Counted from the stretch's first letter, positions 1-5,107 are shown. The stretch is DNA of 5,391 nucleotides from JBEKTY01 sp049515555 (GCA_049515555.1 JBEKTY010000306.1:1-5391); one strand, 5' to 3'. Numbers and translations are program-made. Notes: generated by a model from the sequence alone, not told the origin.

Positions 1-45
1 CTCAACCCCTTAACCCCTCAACCCCTTAGCCCCTTAGCCCCTTCG
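1..45. repeat. Octanucleotide tandem repeat, CCCCTYAR
   Basis: Five octamers run from 6 to 45, following the tail of a sixth at 1-5, so the array continues past the left edge. Each unit is CCCC followed by TTAA, TCAA, TTAG, TTAG or TTCG. Read on the minus strand this gives five runs of four G separated by exactly four bases, a textbook G-quadruplex-forming pattern. The array begins just beyond the stop codon of the minus-strand gene at 50-445, so a transcript of that gene would carry the G-rich form. Transcription termination or a structural role is an inference. Confidence 0.85.
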
Positions 46-49
46 ATGC

Positions 50-445
50 TCAGGCCGCCGTCTGACGGGCGGCCCTGACCGGACGCGATTGGGCACACGC
101 CACGTCGTCGACAATCAGCTTCGTAAGCTGCTCGATGGCCTCGGCCACTACCTGGGCCCGCAACGAGGCCCTCACCCAGCGACGGGCCATTACGACATCG
201 ACTTCCCGGGCGACGAAGTCCGGAACCACCGCCCGGGCATACCCGCGGACCTGCGCGGGACCCATGTTCCGCACCGTGGGAAAAATACGTTCCCAGGCCG
301 CCGGGTGGGATTCTCGGGCAACCTCACCCCCTGCCTGCTTTATCAGCGGTGCATGGACCCAGCGGAAGACCGCCCCCAACAGGCGGTCGATCCAGGCGAT
401 GCTCCGGCCCGGGCTCGTCAGCGTCGATTCGGCATTGGGGGTCAT
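50..445 (-). CDS. Hypothetical protein, 131 aa
   Basis: I do not recognise this protein. The frame opens with ATG at 445 and ends with TGA at 50-52. Upstream of the start is a purine-rich stretch (GGGGAAGAAG) that could act as a weak ribosome-binding site. The product looks mostly helical. It has an amphipathic or hydrophobic stretch near residues 16-36, a Trp/Arg-rich middle (a RRWVR motif around residues 88-92) and an Arg/Ala-rich tail. There is no signal peptide, no convincing membrane helix and no catalytic motif. It lies on the far side of the tRNA from the integrase, so it is probably host backbone, not element cargo. A TATAGT sequence on the minus strand (complement of 553-558) could be its -10 box, but I see no matching -35. 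The codon pattern is plausibly coding; the function is unknown. Confidence 0.6.
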   Translation of the reverse strand: MTPNAESTLTSPGRSIAWIDRLLGAVFRWVHAPLIKQAGGEVARESHPAAWERIFPTVRNMGPAQVRGYARAVVPDFVAREVDVVMARRWVRASLRAQVVAEAIEQLTKLIVDDVACAQSRPVRAARQTAA

Positions 446-717
446 CTTCTTCCCCAGGCGTCCAGCCGGAAACCAGCCGGGGCGTTTTGCGAGAAATTCC
501 AGCCGTGAAGTGCCGTCCGGCGACGATATCTGCCGTGATGGCCGGCTGCGGCACTATAAGGATCGGTGCAGACCGGCCGGGTCTTGACTGATTTTCCAGG
601 TCGAATCGCGATTCCGGCCTGTCGGCTGACGATACCGTACAAACCAAAAGCCAGCCACCGCCGGACCTGACGCCGGGCTTGACGCCGCCGGCAAGATTCC
701 GTAAGGTATGCGTCTTC
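446..717. other. Intergenic spacer between hypothetical gene and tRNA-Cys
   Basis: No gene is supported here. The reading frames that cross it continue through the tRNA or into neighbouring genes in other frames. It contains an inverted repeat AGACC / GGTCT with a five-base loop at 570-584, a perfect 12-bp palindrome GAATCGCGATTC at 603-614, a possible minus-strand -10 (complement of 553-558) for the 131-aa gene, and the tRNA promoter at 679-707. Confidence 0.6.
679..707 (+). promoter_or_regulatory. Sigma70-type promoter of tRNA-Cys
   Basis: TTGACG at 679-684 matches the -35 consensus in five of six positions. A 17-base spacer separates it from TAAGGT at 702-707, which keeps the important first, second and sixth bases of the -10 box. 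The expected transcription start, about 714, is only a few bases before the mature tRNA at 718. Confidence 0.6.
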
Positions 718-789
718 GGCCCCGTAGCCAAGCGGCTAAGGCAGCGGATTGCAAATCCGCCATCCCCGGTTCGAATCCGGGCGGGGCCT
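718..789 (+). tRNA. tRNA-Cys, anticodon GCA
   Basis: The complete cloverleaf can be read. The acceptor stem is GGCCCCG (718-724) paired with CGGGGCC (782-788), seven perfect pairs. The D stem is GCC / GGC (727-729, 740-742). The anticodon stem is GCGGA / TCCGC (744-748, 756-760) around loop TTGCAAA with anticodon GCA at 751-753. The T stem is CCCGG / CCGGG (765-769, 777-781) around TTCGAAT. The discriminator base at 789 is T, as expected for a cysteine tRNA, and no CCA is encoded. The integrase gene ends 28 bases downstream and points at it, which suggests that the 3' half of this tRNA is the attachment site of the neighbouring element. Confidence 0.97.
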
Positions 790-793
790 CTTT

Positions 794-832
794 CGTAACC
801 CGCTATTCTGTAGATGGTTACGTCGTTTTTTT
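794..832 (+). terminator. Hairpin with T-run after tRNA-Cys
   Basis: CGTAACC (794-800) and GGTTACG (816-822) form a seven-pair stem with a 15-base loop. After three bases comes a run of seven T at 826-832. This is an acceptable intrinsic terminator for the tRNA transcript. The right half overlaps the 3' end of the integrase gene: the stop codon at 818-820 lies in the stem, and the T-run encodes the penultimate lysines on the other strand. The long loop makes it imperfect, and the inverted repeat might instead belong to the recombinase attachment region. Confidence 0.5.
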
Positions 833-2134
833 GGCCGCCAGCACTGGCTCTGGGGCGGCAACCGAACCAAAAACCGAACCTACCCTCCAGAGGTCTTCCG
901 CCAACTCGGCTGCGTCCAGGTCCACGTAATATCCCATGGTGGTGGTGATGGAGGCGTGCCGCATCAGCTTCTGCAAGACGGGGGTCGTAACCCGCTTGGC
1001 CCACCGGGTGCCGAAGGACCGTCGCAGATCGTGTGCCGAGGCGAACTTCACCTTCCCGCTTCTCGGGTGGGTATGGACTTTCACTCCTGCCAACTCGCCT
1101 ATCAGGGAAATCATACGACCGGCCTTGGCCCCGTCCGCACGGCTGCCGCACGGCAGCAATGGCCGGAACACCGGGCCGGTACGTTCGGCCTCTGGGGTGG
1201 TAAGGAGGTGCTCGGCGAAATCGCGCGTTATGGGGCATAGCTGGTCTTTGCCATTCTTCTGGCAGTCGCCGGGGATGCGCAGCATAGGCCGCTTGCCGGT
1301 CAGAACGATGTGTGGCCGGTCTTCACGGTCCCAGGATAGGGCGAGGGATTCCTCCAATCGCAACCCGCTCAGCCAGAGGCCCGTCAGGTAGCCTCGCCAA
1401 CTCTCGACCGCACCAGGGGCGATCACCTGGGGCCGTTCGTCGGTGTGCATTTTATGCTCACGCTTGCCGGCCTTACGGTTCGCCTTCCACAACTGCATCC
1501 GCTTCAGCTTACGCCAGCCAGCCAGGGCGGCGGGGATGGCGGCAATCATTCGGTCGAATTCCTCCCCCGTGATCGCCCGGCCTTTGGCCTTTCCGCCGCG
1601 TTTCGCTCGCTTGGCCCGCGTGAACTTCGGCACCGCGCGGATCATGCCCTGCTCGGCTGCCCAGGCGAGGGCGGACCGCAGGTGGTTCAGGTAGCCGGCA
1701 ATGCTGGCCTCGGACCGCGTGCTCTCCGACCGCAGAACCGCTTGGAAACGGCTGATCGCCTCGGCATTCAGGTCGCTCAACTTGCCAGCCTTGATCCTGG
1801 GCAGGATTCGCTCAACCGCGTTGAAGGTCGTGGTGATCTTGTCGGCGGTCCTCTCCGCCAAGCCGGGCACCACCTCGTCCTCGTAACGTTCGCGGAACTC
1901 GGCCCAGGTAGTGGCGTAGCGGCCTTGGGCACGGCCCGCGTTCAGGTCGGCTTCCCACCTCGCGGCCAGCTTCTTCGCCTCCTTGAGATTCTCGCCGGTG
2001 GTGAACACCTCGCCGGTCTGCGGGTCGGTGTACGTTGTCGACCGCAAGTATTTGCCCGTTACCGGGTCCTGGTATCGCATGACCAGATTACGGCAGTCGC
2101 GGAATCGGAGAACGTAAACGCGGTAGGGCTTCAT
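818..2134 (-). CDS. Tyrosine recombinase / phage-type integrase, 438 aa
   Basis: This is a tyrosine site-specific recombinase that would cut and rejoin DNA through a 3'-phosphotyrosine intermediate, inserting or excising the element. An N-terminal region (about 1-70) is followed by a SAM-like core-binding domain (about 70-165) and a catalytic domain (about 185-415). Catalytic residues can be placed: Arg I is R259 in LSGLRLEE, box II is H368-D-L-R371, the third His is H393 in LMRHAS, and the nucleophile is Y402 in TTTMGYY (nine residues after H393, the normal spacing). K281 in TGKRP may be the beta-hairpin lysine. The ATG at 2134 is preferred because GGAGG (complement of 2142-2146) precedes it. 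It overlaps the upstream stop as ATGA, implying translational coupling. The frame is open 35 codons further upstream, but that stretch reads through the neighbouring gene. The gene points at tRNA-Cys, its probable attachment site. Confidence 0.96.
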   Translation of the reverse strand: MKPYRVYVLRFRDCRNLVMRYQDPVTGKYLRSTTYTDPQTGEVFTTGENLKEAKKLAARWEADLNAGRAQGRYATTWAEFRERYEDEVVPGLAERTADKITTTFNAVERILPRIKAGKLSDLNAEAISRFQAVLRSESTRSEASIAGYLNHLRSALAWAAEQGMIRAVPKFTRAKRAKRGGKAKGRAITGEEFDRMIAAIPAALAGWRKLKRMQLWKANRKAGKREHKMHTDERPQVIAPGAVESWRGYLTGLWLSGLRLEESLALSWDREDRPHIVLTGKRPMLRIPGDCQKNGKDQLCPITRDFAEHLLTTPEAERTGPVFRPLLPCGSRADGAKAGRMISLIGELAGVKVHTHPRSGKVKFASAHDLRRSFGTRWAKRVTTPVLQKLMRHASITTTMGYYVDLDAAELAEDLWRVGSVFGSVAAPEPVLAAKKTT

Positions 2135-2448
2135 GATCCCGCCTCCTTCGCGATCAAGGCCCTGGCCTCTTCCTCGCCGCAGTTCGCCACGAGGGCGTCC
2201 ATCGCGATCACCTGGGCCTCTTCCAGGGCTTCGGCGCACGGCCCGTCAAACGGCCCATCGCCCAGGTCCACCACGATGGCGGCCAAGGTCGTCGGCTTGA
2301 AATGGTTGCAAAGCTGTGCAAACTCCATAATTCGTACCCTCTCCACAAACGCAATGGCCTCGGCGGCTTTGTACGCGCGGGCGTTAGACCGCGCGACCGG
2401 TGTTACCACTCGGTCGAACCAACGGGGCCTTGCTCTAAGCTGTTGCAT
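2131..2448 (-). CDS. Small hypothetical protein coupled to integrase, 105 aa
   Basis: This gene of unknown function lies directly upstream of the integrase. Its TGA (2131-2133) overlaps the integrase ATG as ATGA, so the two are co-transcribed and probably co-translated. The ATG at 2448 follows AGGA with a six-base gap. An alternative ATG at 2328 (65 aa, beginning MEFAQLCNHF) has an at least equally good Shine-Dalgarno, GAGAGGG, with an eight-base gap, and could be the true start. The first part (residues 1-40) is basic; the rest is acidic and alanine-rich, with DLGDGPFDGP near 61-70 and an acidic, helical C-terminus. No HTH is visible. The position suits an accessory factor of the integrase, such as one affecting the direction of recombination, but that is inferred only from context. 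Confidence 0.62.
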   Translation of the reverse strand: MQQLRARPRWFDRVVTPVARSNARAYKAAEAIAFVERVRIMEFAQLCNHFKPTTLAAIVVDLGDGPFDGPCAEALEEAQVIAMDALVANCGEEEARALIAKEAGS

Positions 2449-2487
2449 CTTGATTCCTAACGCTTTTCTTCCACCGCCGGGGCGGTA

Positions 2488-2509
2488 TGTGAAACTTTGT
2501 ACATTCACA
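2488..2509. promoter_or_regulatory. Operator-like inverted repeat TGTGAA-N10-TTCACA
   Basis: Two perfect six-base arms, TGTGAA (2488-2493) and TTCACA (2504-2509), are separated by ten bases, a spacing that puts the arms on roughly neighbouring major-groove faces. The repeat covers the predicted start site and touches the -10 box of the minus-strand promoter at 2509-2536, where a bound protein would repress. Immediately beside it (2473-2486) lies a further GC-rich dyad, ACCGCC-GG-GGCGGT. The binding protein is unknown; the 90-aa HTH protein of the element is one candidate. Confidence 0.5.
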
Positions 2510-2536
2510 CCATAGCCGGGCCGGGCCGGAAGGCAA
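2509..2536 (-). promoter_or_regulatory. Candidate promoter for small gene plus integrase
   Basis: On the minus strand, TTGCCT (2536 to 2531) is followed by a 16-base spacer and TATGGT (2514 to 2509). Each box matches four of six consensus positions. The predicted start near 2502 leaves a leader of about 54 bases before the ATG at 2448. A terminator-like hairpin lies just upstream at 2541-2566, so the integrase pair appears to be a separate transcription unit from the 199-aa gene. Confidence 0.45.
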
Positions 2537-2540
2537 GCGC

Positions 2541-2566
2541 AAAAAACGGCGGGGCCGCCCGGCGGC
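2541..2566 (-). terminator. Intrinsic terminator-like hairpin after the 199-aa gene
   Basis: On the minus strand, GCCGCC and GGCGGC (2566-2561 and 2559-2554) form a tight GC hairpin. It is followed by a short GC-rich stretch that can itself pair (GGCG/CGCC), and then six T (complement of 2541-2546). It begins 31 bases beyond the TAA of the gene at 2597-3196. The T-run is separated from the best stem by seven bases, so termination efficiency is uncertain. Confidence 0.45.
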
Positions 2567-2596
2567 AAGGGCCGAGGGCTAGAGAGGGGCCTATTC

Positions 2597-3196
2597 TTAC
2601 GCGCCGTTGCAACGCCCGTACACATTCGGCCTCACCACTCGCCAACCGCGTCCCGCCAGAAGGCCAAACAGAGCGATCCCGAATCGTCTCCGTCGCCCTT
2701 CAGGCGTCTGCCTCACCGCCGAATCGGCAGGGATAATCTTTCCGATCAGCACTCGATCAGTCCCGTCGTCGCCCCATTTCAGCCGAGCATCGTCGGCCCG
2801 CGATACGATCAAGCCGGCAATTTCGTCGGCAAGTTGTCCTACGTCCAGCCGGGGTTGCATGGGAGACATCTGACGATGGCCGATCTCTTGGCATCCCGCC
2901 GTCAGGGTGTCGAGGTTCACCGTCCATTGCTGCAACTCGGCACGGCTGGACCCCATCATGGTGCCGCCGTGCCGCTCGACCACAAACTTCAAGATCGGCG
3001 GATTCCACGCGACCCGTTCCATACGACGGAGCTTGTACGGAGCCATCGCTTGAAGTTCGCTTCCCCAAAATCCGTGCCAACAGGCTTCAAGGAGGCACAG
3101 CAACGGTTTGGGATCGCTAATCGGCCCTGGCAGGGTGTGTGCCAGGAAATCACGAACTGACTCGATGCGGGGATTCTGGTTCACAACGGTAGTCAT
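2597..3196 (-). CDS. Hypothetical protein of the integrase block, 199 aa
   Basis: The function is unknown; it resembles no enzyme I can name. The ATG at 3196 is chosen because AGGAG lies eight to nine bases upstream and the product begins with an ordinary polar segment, MTTVVNQNPRIESVRDFL. Visible features are a Trp-rich helix (LLEACWHGFWGSEL, about 34-48), a central motif AWNPPILKF...ERHGGTMMGSSRAELQQW (about 63-91) with alternating charged and hydrophobic residues, an acidic helix (about 118-139), and a basic C-terminal tail (EGRRRRFGIALFGLLAGRGW, about 166-185) that may bind nucleic acid. A second possible start, ATG at 3355 (252 aa), overlaps the stop of the upstream HTH gene and also has AGGAGG nine bases before it. 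That extension reads like non-coding sequence. The gene shares its strand with the HTH and integrase genes, so it is likely an element gene. Confidence 0.75.
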   Translation of the reverse strand: MTTVVNQNPRIESVRDFLAHTLPGPISDPKPLLCLLEACWHGFWGSELQAMAPYKLRRMERVAWNPPILKFVVERHGGTMMGSSRAELQQWTVNLDTLTAGCQEIGHRQMSPMQPRLDVGQLADEIAGLIVSRADDARLKWGDDGTDRVLIGKIIPADSAVRQTPEGRRRRFGIALFGLLAGRGWRVVRPNVYGRCNGA

Positions 3197-3347
3197 AATC
3201 ACTTCTCCTGTTTCGGCCCTGTTTGATATCGATCTCGGCCGCGGGCCAATCAGCCAAGATCGCATAGTTTTCGTTACTCCTGGCGAATTCCCTCGGGCGT
3301 TGTGGCTCGGCGGTGCGGCTGGTGACGTCCCCTTCACCCGGACCCGT

Positions 3348-3620
3348 TCAGCCATTTTCCGATGCCTCCTCTCGCCATTCCTTCCGCAAGAAGGCGATCA
3401 GTTCGCTGCCGTCGATAACGCCACACCGCCTTCCGATGAAATGGACCGGCAACCCGCGTCGCCGCAGGCTCGTGAGGGTATTGCGGCTGATGCCAAGCCT
3501 GCGCATGAGGATGCCCAGCGGGTACAAACGGTCGCCTGCAATCTCCCCTCGCCCTTGTAAGGGGTGGGGCCTGCGGCCTCGCGGTTTGGGGTCGGTGCTG
3601 CTCATGTCCTGACCAGACAC
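3348..3620 (-). CDS. Small helix-turn-helix, excisionase-like DNA-binding protein, 90 aa
   Basis: This is a small basic DNA-binding protein. After a disordered, proline- and arginine-rich leader (about 1-30) comes a MerR/excisionase-type winged helix: a helix-turn-helix at about 35-57 (LGILMRRLGISRNTLTSLRRRG) and a wing plus closing helix at about 60-80 (HFIGRRCGVIDGSELIAFL). Such proteins often serve as recombination directionality factors or repressors of integrative elements. The start is taken as GTG at 3620, nine bases after GGAGGAG; a frame-extending GTG at 3641 would lie upstream of that site. ATG at 3605 (85 aa) is a further alternative with no properly spaced site. The gene ends 151 bases before the preferred start of the 199-aa gene on the same strand, so the two could be co-transcribed. 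Whether it regulates the integrase, the cargo or both is not shown. Confidence 0.8.
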   Translation of the reverse strand: MSGQDMSSTDPKPRGRRPHPLQGRGEIAGDRLYPLGILMRRLGISRNTLTSLRRRGLPVHFIGRRCGVIDGSELIAFLRKEWREEASENG

Positions 3621-3858
3621 GAGCGCCCACTCCTCCACCACGAGCTTCTAGAGCGCTAACACGAGACGGATATGCCGTAGTCCCCAGAGGAGCGGGTTCA
3701 GAACCAAAGGCGGGACCCAGCGGGCGGCGAAGGTGGTGAAGACGGACCGATAGGGGTGCCGCGGCCCACGTTGGCCCCACTGTGGCCCCGCAGGAGCCCA
3801 ACCGAGCAGGGCGGCGCCCATCCGTCCCAAGAAGTGCGCGGCCGAACGCATACGCGAA

Positions 3859-3881
3859 ATCTGTAAAGCCGCTTTACAGAT
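3859..3881. promoter_or_regulatory. Perfect 23-bp palindrome, candidate operator
   Basis: An 11-base arm ATCTGTAAAGC (3859-3869), a single central C, and the exact inverse arm GCTTTACAGAT (3871-3881). It sits between the divergent HTH and cargo genes. An arm contains TTTACA, which resembles a -35 box; on the plus strand a TATGGC lies 16 bases after it (3895-3900), a weak possible promoter. There is no T-run, so a terminator is unlikely. A dimeric repressor site is the simplest reading. Confidence 0.6.
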
Positions 3882-4016
3882 ATCTCCGTCTCCTTATGGC
3901 ATGCGGTTCAGGAGACTGTGCCCTTGGGGAGCCTGACGACGAAGGAAGAGACTTGCCGCAGTATGAGGGGGCTTTCGTTTGTGGCGGCGCTTCAGACCGC
4001 ATGGCCTCCCCCTATC

Positions 4017-4045
4017 TTCACACGACCACGTCATCATATCATAAT
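4017..4045 (+). promoter_or_regulatory. Strong sigma70-type promoter of the 315-aa cargo gene
   Basis: TTCACA (4017-4022) matches the -35 consensus in five of six positions. The spacer is exactly 17 bases, and CATAAT (4040-4045) matches the -10 in five of six. Transcription would begin near 4052, giving a leader of about 90 bases. The region is conspicuously AT-rich against GC-rich surroundings. Confidence 0.6.
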
Positions 4046-4050
4046 ATGAT
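4033..4050. promoter_or_regulatory. Dyad covering the cargo promoter -10 box
   Basis: ATCATAT (4033-4039), four bases CATA, then ATATGAT (4044-4050): a perfect seven-base inverted repeat straddling the -10 box. A protein bound here would block RNA polymerase, so it is a good candidate operator. AT-richness alone could generate part of the symmetry. Confidence 0.5.
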
Positions 4051-4143
4051 CGCGCGAATCACCGGTTGGTCAGCGGCTCTGCCCCGTCGATGGAGTGGGG
4101 CGTGTCGCCGCGAGGCAAGTCTCGTTCGGAAAGGAATGTGTCT

Positions 4144-5091
4144 ATGGCAACCGCTGCCGAGCTGGCTCACCGGCAGGCAATCGAAGCTGGTCACTGGATT
4201 CTTTTCAACCGCACCTTCAGGCCGCCCGCCGACCAAGTGCTGAAGGCTAAGAAGTCCGTTCAGAAAGCACTGGGAAATCGCCGACGTGGGCAACGGGTAC
4301 TCAAGACCACGTTGTGTGAAGAACTGGAGCGCGAGGGGCATCATGCCGCAGCCGCTCAATGGGCGTTGTTTGATCTTGTACGCGCCGAGTTGCTTCTTGT
4401 TGTGCCGCCGCCTGGGGTGAACTTCGAAGATGGTTACACGCCTGATTACTCGATAAGCGCGGTCGGAGATGCTTGGAAGTGGACGCCGCAGGAAATGAAG
4501 CGGACGTTTGATCCCGATAAGGCTCCGCCGCTGGTTGTTCCATCCGGTCAAGGGCGTCTGACTGTCACTAGATGGAGCAAGCTCGGTATCGGAATTCACG
4601 TAGGCGATGGCGACCCCAGATACTTCGGAATTTGTCCCCATCCCGACAACCATGCTGTCTTTCCAATCGAGTCTGCGACAGAACTTCATTTACCCGACCA
4701 GTGGAAGGTGCTACTGGAGTTGCTTGCCAAGTCCGAGAATGGCAATTCGGCCAAGAAGAGCGACGTGCTCTTTGGCCTTGGAAAACTCAACCGCGAAGTC
4801 TTTGCTCGTATTGCAGACTCTGACATCGTCGATGCGGATCGCTTGACCGAAATGAAGAATGAGGCGTTCGGAAAGCTTACGGGGATCGTGAGCAACTTGG
4901 CACGTAGGCTGCGAGACCAGGTGAACGGCCCGCAAGACAAGAATGGTCCTGCGGTTCTTAGCGTGGATTCTGTAGACTACGTCGAATCGCTTTTCGTTGT
5001 CCGGCACCTAGTAGCTGGATCTGACGGCAAGCTCCGCTTCGGAGAATCGCGAAACAACCCCAGGCCGCCGCTCAGAAGCGCCTCCCTGTAG
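4144..5091 (+). CDS. Hypothetical cargo protein with possible winged-helix regions, 315 aa
   Basis: I do not recognise the family. The ATG at 4144 is preferred because AAGGA (4131-4135) precedes it by eight bases; the frame is open further upstream to 4066 without such a site. The product is soluble, with no signal peptide or membrane helix. Residues about 30-88 form helices ending in EREGHHAAAAQWALFDLVRA and a hydrophobic strand, which looks like a winged-helix pattern. A middle section (about 90-180) is rich in Pro, Gly, Trp and aromatic residues (YTPDYSIS, WKWTPQEM, PRYFGICPHPDNH) and may be a beta-rich recognition domain. Residues about 185-300 resemble a second winged helix: WKVLLELL, a charged helix LTEMKNEAFGKLTGIVSNLARRLRDQV and a strand pair ending SLFVVRHLVAGSDGKLRFG. 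It is the only well-supported plus-strand protein gene in the element, less GC-biased than its neighbours, with its own promoter and operator-like dyad. A DNA-binding or regulatory role is a weak inference. Confidence 0.85.
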   Translation: MATAAELAHRQAIEAGHWILFNRTFRPPADQVLKAKKSVQKALGNRRRGQRVLKTTLCEELEREGHHAAAAQWALFDLVRAELLLVVPPPGVNFEDGYTPDYSISAVGDAWKWTPQEMKRTFDPDKAPPLVVPSGQGRLTVTRWSKLGIGIHVGDGDPRYFGICPHPDNHAVFPIESATELHLPDQWKVLLELLAKSENGNSAKKSDVLFGLGKLNREVFARIADSDIVDADRLTEMKNEAFGKLTGIVSNLARRLRDQVNGPQDKNGPAVLSVDSVDYVESLFVVRHLVAGSDGKLRFGESRNNPRPPLRSASL

Positions 5092-5104
5092 CCGAGCGGC
5101 TACA
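5087..5104. terminator. Hairpin at the end of the cargo gene
   Basis: TGTAGCC (5087-5093) and GGCTACA (5098-5104) form a perfect seven-pair stem with tetraloop GAGC. The cargo gene's TAG stop lies in the left arm. No T-run follows on the plus strand, so as an intrinsic terminator it is weak. It lies between convergent reading frames and could work in both directions. The sequence also resembles the D arm of the tRNA-Cys in this window. Confidence 0.35.
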
Positions 5105-5107
5105 ATT

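Larger units (their letters stand above)
3621..4143. other. Divergent control region between HTH gene and cargo gene
   Basis: This is 523 bases with no supported gene. Reading frames cross it on both strands, but none has a ribosome-binding site or recognisable protein. From left to right it contains GGTTC-A-GAACC (a short dyad near 3686-3696), two nearby copies of TGGCCCC near 3769-3788, a perfect 23-bp palindrome at 3859-3881, and the promoter and dyad of the cargo gene at 4017-4050. The last part (about 4051-4143) would be the untranslated leader of the cargo message. I see no clear promoter for the HTH gene. Confidence 0.6.

Noticed and set aside
708..929. Plus-strand frame encoding a CKSAIPGSNPGG-like peptide
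   Set aside because: That peptide is the well-known translation of a tRNA anticodon and T arm; here it simply reads through tRNA-Cys.
324..1238. Long minus-strand open frame of 304 codons
   Set aside because: It runs through the integrase 3' end, the tRNA gene and the 131-aa gene in other frames, and its protein is compositionally biased; it is a shadow of GC-rich sequence.
2473..2486. GC-rich dyad ACCGCC-GG-GGCGGT as a terminator
   Set aside because: No T-run follows on either strand and the loop is only two bases; it is mentioned only as a neighbour of the operator-like repeat.
1445..2515. Plus-strand frame of 356 codons
   Set aside because: It is antisense to the integrase and its coupled small gene, has no ribosome-binding site, and lacks any recognisable protein features.
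3334..3801. Minus-strand frame of 155 codons overlapping the HTH gene
   Set aside because: It is out of frame with a clear helix-turn-helix gene and has Arg/Pro/Gly-rich shadow composition.
3648..3851. Minus-strand 67-codon frame in the divergent region
   Set aside because: It has no Shine-Dalgarno and its sequence shows no domain; its placement just inside the 23-bp palindrome is probably coincidence.
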